Assembly (NCBI GenBank): GCA_034408745.1
Contig: JAWXCM010000352.1
Coordinates: 1 to 9,674 of the forward strand
DNA length: 9,674 bases
Direction: 5' to 3'
Origin: JAWXCM01 sp034408745
GTDB lineage: Bacteria; Acidobacteriota; Terriglobia; Bryobacterales; Bryobacteraceae
The notes under the pieces are model-generated. The model did no database searches and had not been told where the DNA came from. It saw nothing but the letters and a program-made list of their open reading frames with translations. The translations under genes were made by a program, and so were the position numbers. Below, one piece after another: positions 6,951-9,674 of this stretch; positions within the stretch are counted from its first letter, which is position 1, and every line of letters starts with the position of its first letter.

Positions 6951-7979
6951 ATGCCAATGGTATCGATGCGTCAGGTTCTTGACGAAGCGGCAAAAGGCGG
7001 CTACGGTGTTGGCGCTTTTAACGTGAACAATATGGAGCAGATCCAGGCGATCATGGAAGCGGCGCGCGAAACCAAATCGCCCGCCATCGTCCAGGCGAGC
7101 CGCGGCGCCCGCTCCTACACCAACGACCGTTTTCTGTATCACCTCATGATGGCGGCCGTCGAACTCTACCCCGAAATTCCGATCGTCCTGCACCAGGATC
7201 ACGGAAACAGCCCGGAAACCTGCAAGTCCGCCATCGACATGGGCTTTACGTCCGTCATGATGGACGGCTCCCTGATGCCCGACGGCAAGACCCCGGCTGA
7301 TTTCGAGTACAACGTCCGTGTCACCAAAGAAGTTTGCGAGATGGCCCATGAGCGCGGCGTAACTGTGGAAGGCGAGCTCGGCACGCTCGGCGGTATCGAA
7401 GACGGGCACGGCGCCGACGTTGACCCCATGAGTCACCTCACCGACCCCGACCAGGCGGTCGAGTTCGTGGAGCGCACCGGAATCGACGCCCTGGCAGTCG
7501 CCATCGGCACCAGCCACGGCGCCTATAAGTTCAGCAAGAAGCCGACCGGCGAAGTGCTGGTTATGAGCCGCATCGAAGAAATTCACCGTAAGCTCCCGAA
7601 CTGCCACATGGTGATGCACGGCTCGTCCAGCGTTCCGCAGGACCTGCAGGACATCATCAACAAGTACGGCGGCCAGATGAAGCAGACCTATGGTGTGCCG
7701 GTGGAAGAAATCCAGCGCGGCATCAAGAACGGCGTCCGCAAAATCAACGTCGACACCGACAGCCGCATGGCCATTACTGGTGCCATCCGCAAGGTGTTCG
7801 TCGAGCATCCGGAACATTTCGACCCGCGCGATTACCTGAAGCCGGCCCGCGCCGCCATGCAGGCAGTCGTCAAGGCTCGCATGCTCGCGTTCGGCCAGGC
7901 CGGACATGCAGGCGATTATGAGCCGATTCCGCTGGCAAGTTTCGCCGAGTACTACAAGCAGCAGCCAGTCGCTGTCTAA
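6951..7979 (+). CDS. fba: class II fructose-1,6-bisphosphate aldolase (Calvin-type subgroup)
   Basis: 342 aa, a normal length for the zinc-dependent class IIB/Calvin-type subgroup. It reversibly splits fructose 1,6-bisphosphate into dihydroxyacetone phosphate and glyceraldehyde 3-phosphate in cytoplasmic glycolysis and gluconeogenesis. Visible signatures: VLHQDHG with catalytic Asp83 and zinc ligand His84; VEGELGTLGGIED (139-151) with the conserved acidic residues; IGTSHGAYK with zinc ligand His189; VMHGSSSV with zinc ligand His223; and KINVDTDSRMA for phosphate binding. Many codons end in C or G, and it has the strongest ribosome site in the window, fitting high expression. Its own terminator at 8000-8027 suggests a single-gene transcript. 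The symbol follows common use; some genomes call it cbbA or fbaA. Sedoheptulose bisphosphate may be a second substrate, as known for relatives. Confidence 0.95.
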   Translation: MPMVSMRQVLDEAAKGGYGVGAFNVNNMEQIQAIMEAARETKSPAIVQASRGARSYTNDRFLYHLMMAAVELYPEIPIVLHQDHGNSPETCKSAIDMGFTSVMMDGSLMPDGKTPADFEYNVRVTKEVCEMAHERGVTVEGELGTLGGIEDGHGADVDPMSHLTDPDQAVEFVERTGIDALAVAIGTSHGAYKFSKKPTGEVLVMSRIEEIHRKLPNCHMVMHGSSSVPQDLQDIINKYGGQMKQTYGVPVEEIQRGIKNGVRKINVDTDSRMAITGAIRKVFVEHPEHFDPRDYLKPARAAMQAVVKARMLAFGQAGHAGDYEPIPLASFAEYYKQQPVAV

Positions 7980-7999
7980 GCGGCTCCCGCCTGCCAATA

Positions 8000-8027
8000 G
8001 GGCACCCCCGCACGGGGTGCCCTTTTT
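8000..8027 (+). terminator. Rho-independent terminator of the aldolase gene
   Basis: A perfect 9-bp GC-rich stem, GGGCACCCC (8000-8008) with GGGGTGCCC (8014-8022), encloses a 5-base loop and is followed directly by TTTTT (8023-8027). It begins 21 bases after the aldolase stop. The opposite strand lacks a U-tract after the stem, so it acts for plus-strand transcripts only. Confidence 0.93.
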
Positions 8028-8049
8028 CGTTTACAATTCACAGATATTC

Positions 8050-9213
8050 ATGCCAACCCTGCTGACACGCGTTCTCGCGCTGCTCGCGGTACCGGTATTT
8101 CTGGCCGCCCAGGGCGGGCCACGACTGTACAACCAGCGGCTCGACAAGCAGGCCGACGAGCTCAAACGGCTCGCTGAATCGACTGCGAACGGCCAGTTCT
8201 TTGAGGCCGAGTTGCAGAACCTGGAGCAGCTCACCAAACCGACCCTCGACCGCATCTTCACCAGCGCCCGGCGCCTGGCGACTGACCGGATTAACGGCAC
8301 AACCACGTGGGGCGATCTGCAGGACACGCTGGGGCGGATCGAGAAGCTCAACGAAGGCCCGCCGGACCGGCAGGAGCAGTGGAAGTCGCGGACCGCCGAG
8401 CTAAAACAGAAGATCGAGGCAGCGCGTGCAGCAGCGGCCGGCGCAGCGCCTTCCGGCACCGAGCCGGGTATCGCGATTCAAATTCTGGCTCATGCGGCCG
8501 ACGCATCCGACCTGTTCGACGCCGCGGACCAACTGCAAACGAAGGACATCCTCAAGGTTACCCGCACGGATCTGCGGATCGCGGAGACGCTGACCGACCT
8601 CGCGGGCCAGTTCACGCCGCTGCTTCAGGCATTCGCGAAGAACGCGGCAACGGCCGCGGAGGCCAGCGATGCCGTGCGGACCATGGAGATCGCGATGGCG
8701 CGGGCTGAGCTCGACCATATTGCCGCGCTGGGCCGCATCGAAGCGCGCAGGCTTGCAGCGATGGACGAAGTGACGGCGATGCACGGGACCGCGGTGAAAG
8801 GGCTGAAGTGCCTGTTCGACAACGCGTGCGACGGGCTGGATCTGTTCAAGGCCGGCGAAGTGGCGCCAACCCACAGCATGGAGGCCACATTGAAGCAGAT
8901 GCGGGCCGCTCCGGCATCTGAAGACTCACGCAACCGGCTGGAAACCACGCTCTACCTGCTGGAGAACTATGCCGCCCTGTGCGCTCGGGCCAACACGCCG
9001 AACCGGCTGGCGGAAGCTCGCGCCGCGATTGAGGGTCGGCGCCACGCGATCCGGCGCGACGCGATTGTCGCGCAGTCGTTTGAATCGGTGCTGGCGTCCG
9101 GCGCGCAGCGGCTGGCGGCGTACTACAAGGGCGGCATTCGGCCGGAGGTGCTGGCCCAACTGGCACAGGCACTCGCGACGGCTGGTCTGATTCCGGCGGT
9201 GATCGGCAAATGA
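8050..9213 (+). CDS. secreted, helix-rich protein of unknown function
   Basis: 387 aa; I do not recognise the family. Residues 1-20 are a Sec signal (Arg7, core VLALLAVPVFLAA), likely cleaved before or near GlnGlyGly at 21-23. The mature part is almost entirely predicted helix, rich in Ala, Leu, Glu and Arg, with charged heptad-like stretches (LDKQADELKRLAE near 35, ELKQKIEAARAAAA near 120), so coiled coils or a helical bundle are likely. Cys254, Cys260 and Cys311 are the only cysteines after the signal; the first two sit in KCLFDNACDGL and may form a disulfide in the periplasm. No catalytic motif is visible. The start at 8050 is chosen because the longer frame from 7906 would overlap the aldolase gene and terminator and bury the signal. 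A TACAAT at 8032-8037 could be its -10 box. The stop overlaps the next start (ATGA), so the two are co-translated. Confidence 0.8.
   Translation: MPTLLTRVLALLAVPVFLAAQGGPRLYNQRLDKQADELKRLAESTANGQFFEAELQNLEQLTKPTLDRIFTSARRLATDRINGTTTWGDLQDTLGRIEKLNEGPPDRQEQWKSRTAELKQKIEAARAAAAGAAPSGTEPGIAIQILAHAADASDLFDAADQLQTKDILKVTRTDLRIAETLTDLAGQFTPLLQAFAKNAATAAEASDAVRTMEIAMARAELDHIAALGRIEARRLAAMDEVTAMHGTAVKGLKCLFDNACDGLDLFKAGEVAPTHSMEATLKQMRAAPASEDSRNRLETTLYLLENYAALCARANTPNRLAEARAAIEGRRHAIRRDAIVAQSFESVLASGAQRLAAYYKGGIRPEVLAQLAQALATAGLIPAVIGK
9198..9203 (+). promoter_or_regulatory. ribosome binding site inside the end of the upstream gene
   Basis: GGTGAT complements the 16S rRNA tail (part of AGGAGGTGAT) and sits 6 bases before the ATG at 9210, within the last codons of the preceding gene. 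Together with the ATGA overlap it supports coupled translation of the pair. Confidence 0.55.
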
Positions 9214-9674
9214 AACGCGTAGCCCTGATCTGCCTCGCCTGCTTAGGACTAACGGGCTGCACCGACGCCACGGTGCGGCGATACGCGAAGCTGCTCGGCG
9301 AACAACTTCGGTCATACCAGACACAGCTGGATCGCAATCTGGCAGCCGAACGCCGGCTGTACTCGGAACTGGCCGCTGTGTTTGCGCTCGAGGCGGAACG
9401 AGATGTGTATGGCACCCTGACCGCTGAACGCCTGCGCACCAGCCGTCGCGAATCGAGGCGGCTGGAAAGCACCACCACCCTGTTCGATGAGCACGAGTTC
9501 ATGCGCACCCAGGCGGACCGGGAGTTCGAGGCAACGCGCGAGTTCTACCAGAAGGAGATGACGCTGCCCGAGCAGACGACGGGAGCGCTGCGCAAGCTGG
9601 AGTTGAACAGCCAGAAGGTAACCGAGCTTGCGGCCGCGCTCCAGGAGTTCACGGAGGCCTCGAAGCTCTCCGAC
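9210..9674 (+). CDS. lipoprotein with long helical region, 3' end outside window
   Basis: The frame is open to the right edge (155 codons seen, no stop). Residues 1-17 are a lipoprotein signal: Lys2, Arg3, a hydrophobic core and the lipobox LTGC with Cys17 as the lipid-modified residue. Everything after it is highly charged and helix-like (RRYAKLLGEQL, ERRLYSELAAVFALEAERD, FEATREFYQKEM), which suggests an extended coiled coil anchored in a membrane and lying in the periplasm. It starts within the stop codon of the secreted helical protein (ATGA), so the two proteins are probably made in fixed ratio and may bind each other. I cannot name a family. Functions such as envelope tethering or an assembly scaffold are possible but not shown by the sequence. 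Confidence 0.78.
   Translation, partial: MKRVALICLACLGLTGCTDATVRRYAKLLGEQLRSYQTQLDRNLAAERRLYSELAAVFALEAERDVYGTLTAERLRTSRRESRRLESTTTLFDEHEFMRTQADREFEATREFYQKEMTLPEQTTGALRKLELNSQKVTELAAALQEFTEASKLSD

Noticed and set aside
6909..7997. 362-codon open frame on the minus strand across the aldolase gene
   Set aside because: Exact antisense shadow of a highly conserved gene; the product is a His/Asp/Val-rich low-information sequence.
7906..8049. Longer start for the secreted helical protein
   Set aside because: It would overlap the aldolase C-terminus, run through a perfect terminator and place the signal peptide 48 residues inside the protein.

Overview
The window looks like chromosomal DNA of a GC-rich free-living bacterium, most plausibly an acidobacterium of the Solibacter/Bryobacter type. 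This lineage guess is inference. It rests on the mix of Tat-exported sugar-type oxidoreductases, a PEP-CTERM sorting tail, a GH9 glycosidase, a Calvin-type class II aldolase and several secreted proteins of unknown function. I see no tRNA, rRNA, CRISPR array, insertion sequence or phage gene. Most of the window is ordinary metabolic and cell-envelope content.

Layout. (1) 2-1093, plus strand: C-terminal six-sevenths of a LarA-type nickel-pincer racemase, cut by the left edge. (2) 1094-3724, minus strand: a Tat-exported Gfo/Idh/MocA oxidoreductase, then a collapsed deletion pseudogene of a small secreted protein 10 bp downstream, then an intact paralogue of that protein with a C-terminal PKD-like domain. 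The larA stop and the stop of the intact paralogue touch with no base between them. (3) 3776-4747, plus strand: a Tat-exported aldo/keto reductase, divergent from the Gfo/Idh gene across only 51 bp. (4) 4748-5107: no intact gene, but the C-terminal end of a PEP-CTERM protein without a signal peptide. (5) 5108-6802: secreted GH9 glycosidase (probable endoglucanase). (6) 6951-7979: class II fructose-bisphosphate aldolase with a strong ribosome binding site and a textbook terminator. (7) 8050-9674: two overlapping genes of unknown function, a secreted helical protein followed by a lipoprotein cut by the right edge.

How they may work together. The exported oxidoreductase pair and the GH9 enzyme fit processing of plant-type polysaccharides and sugar derivatives outside the cytoplasm, with aldolase and lactate racemase in central carbon metabolism. 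This is a loose theme, not a demonstrated pathway. The least explained items are the duplicated and collapsing PKD protein family, the orphan PEP-CTERM tail and the secreted-protein/lipoprotein pair at the right end.
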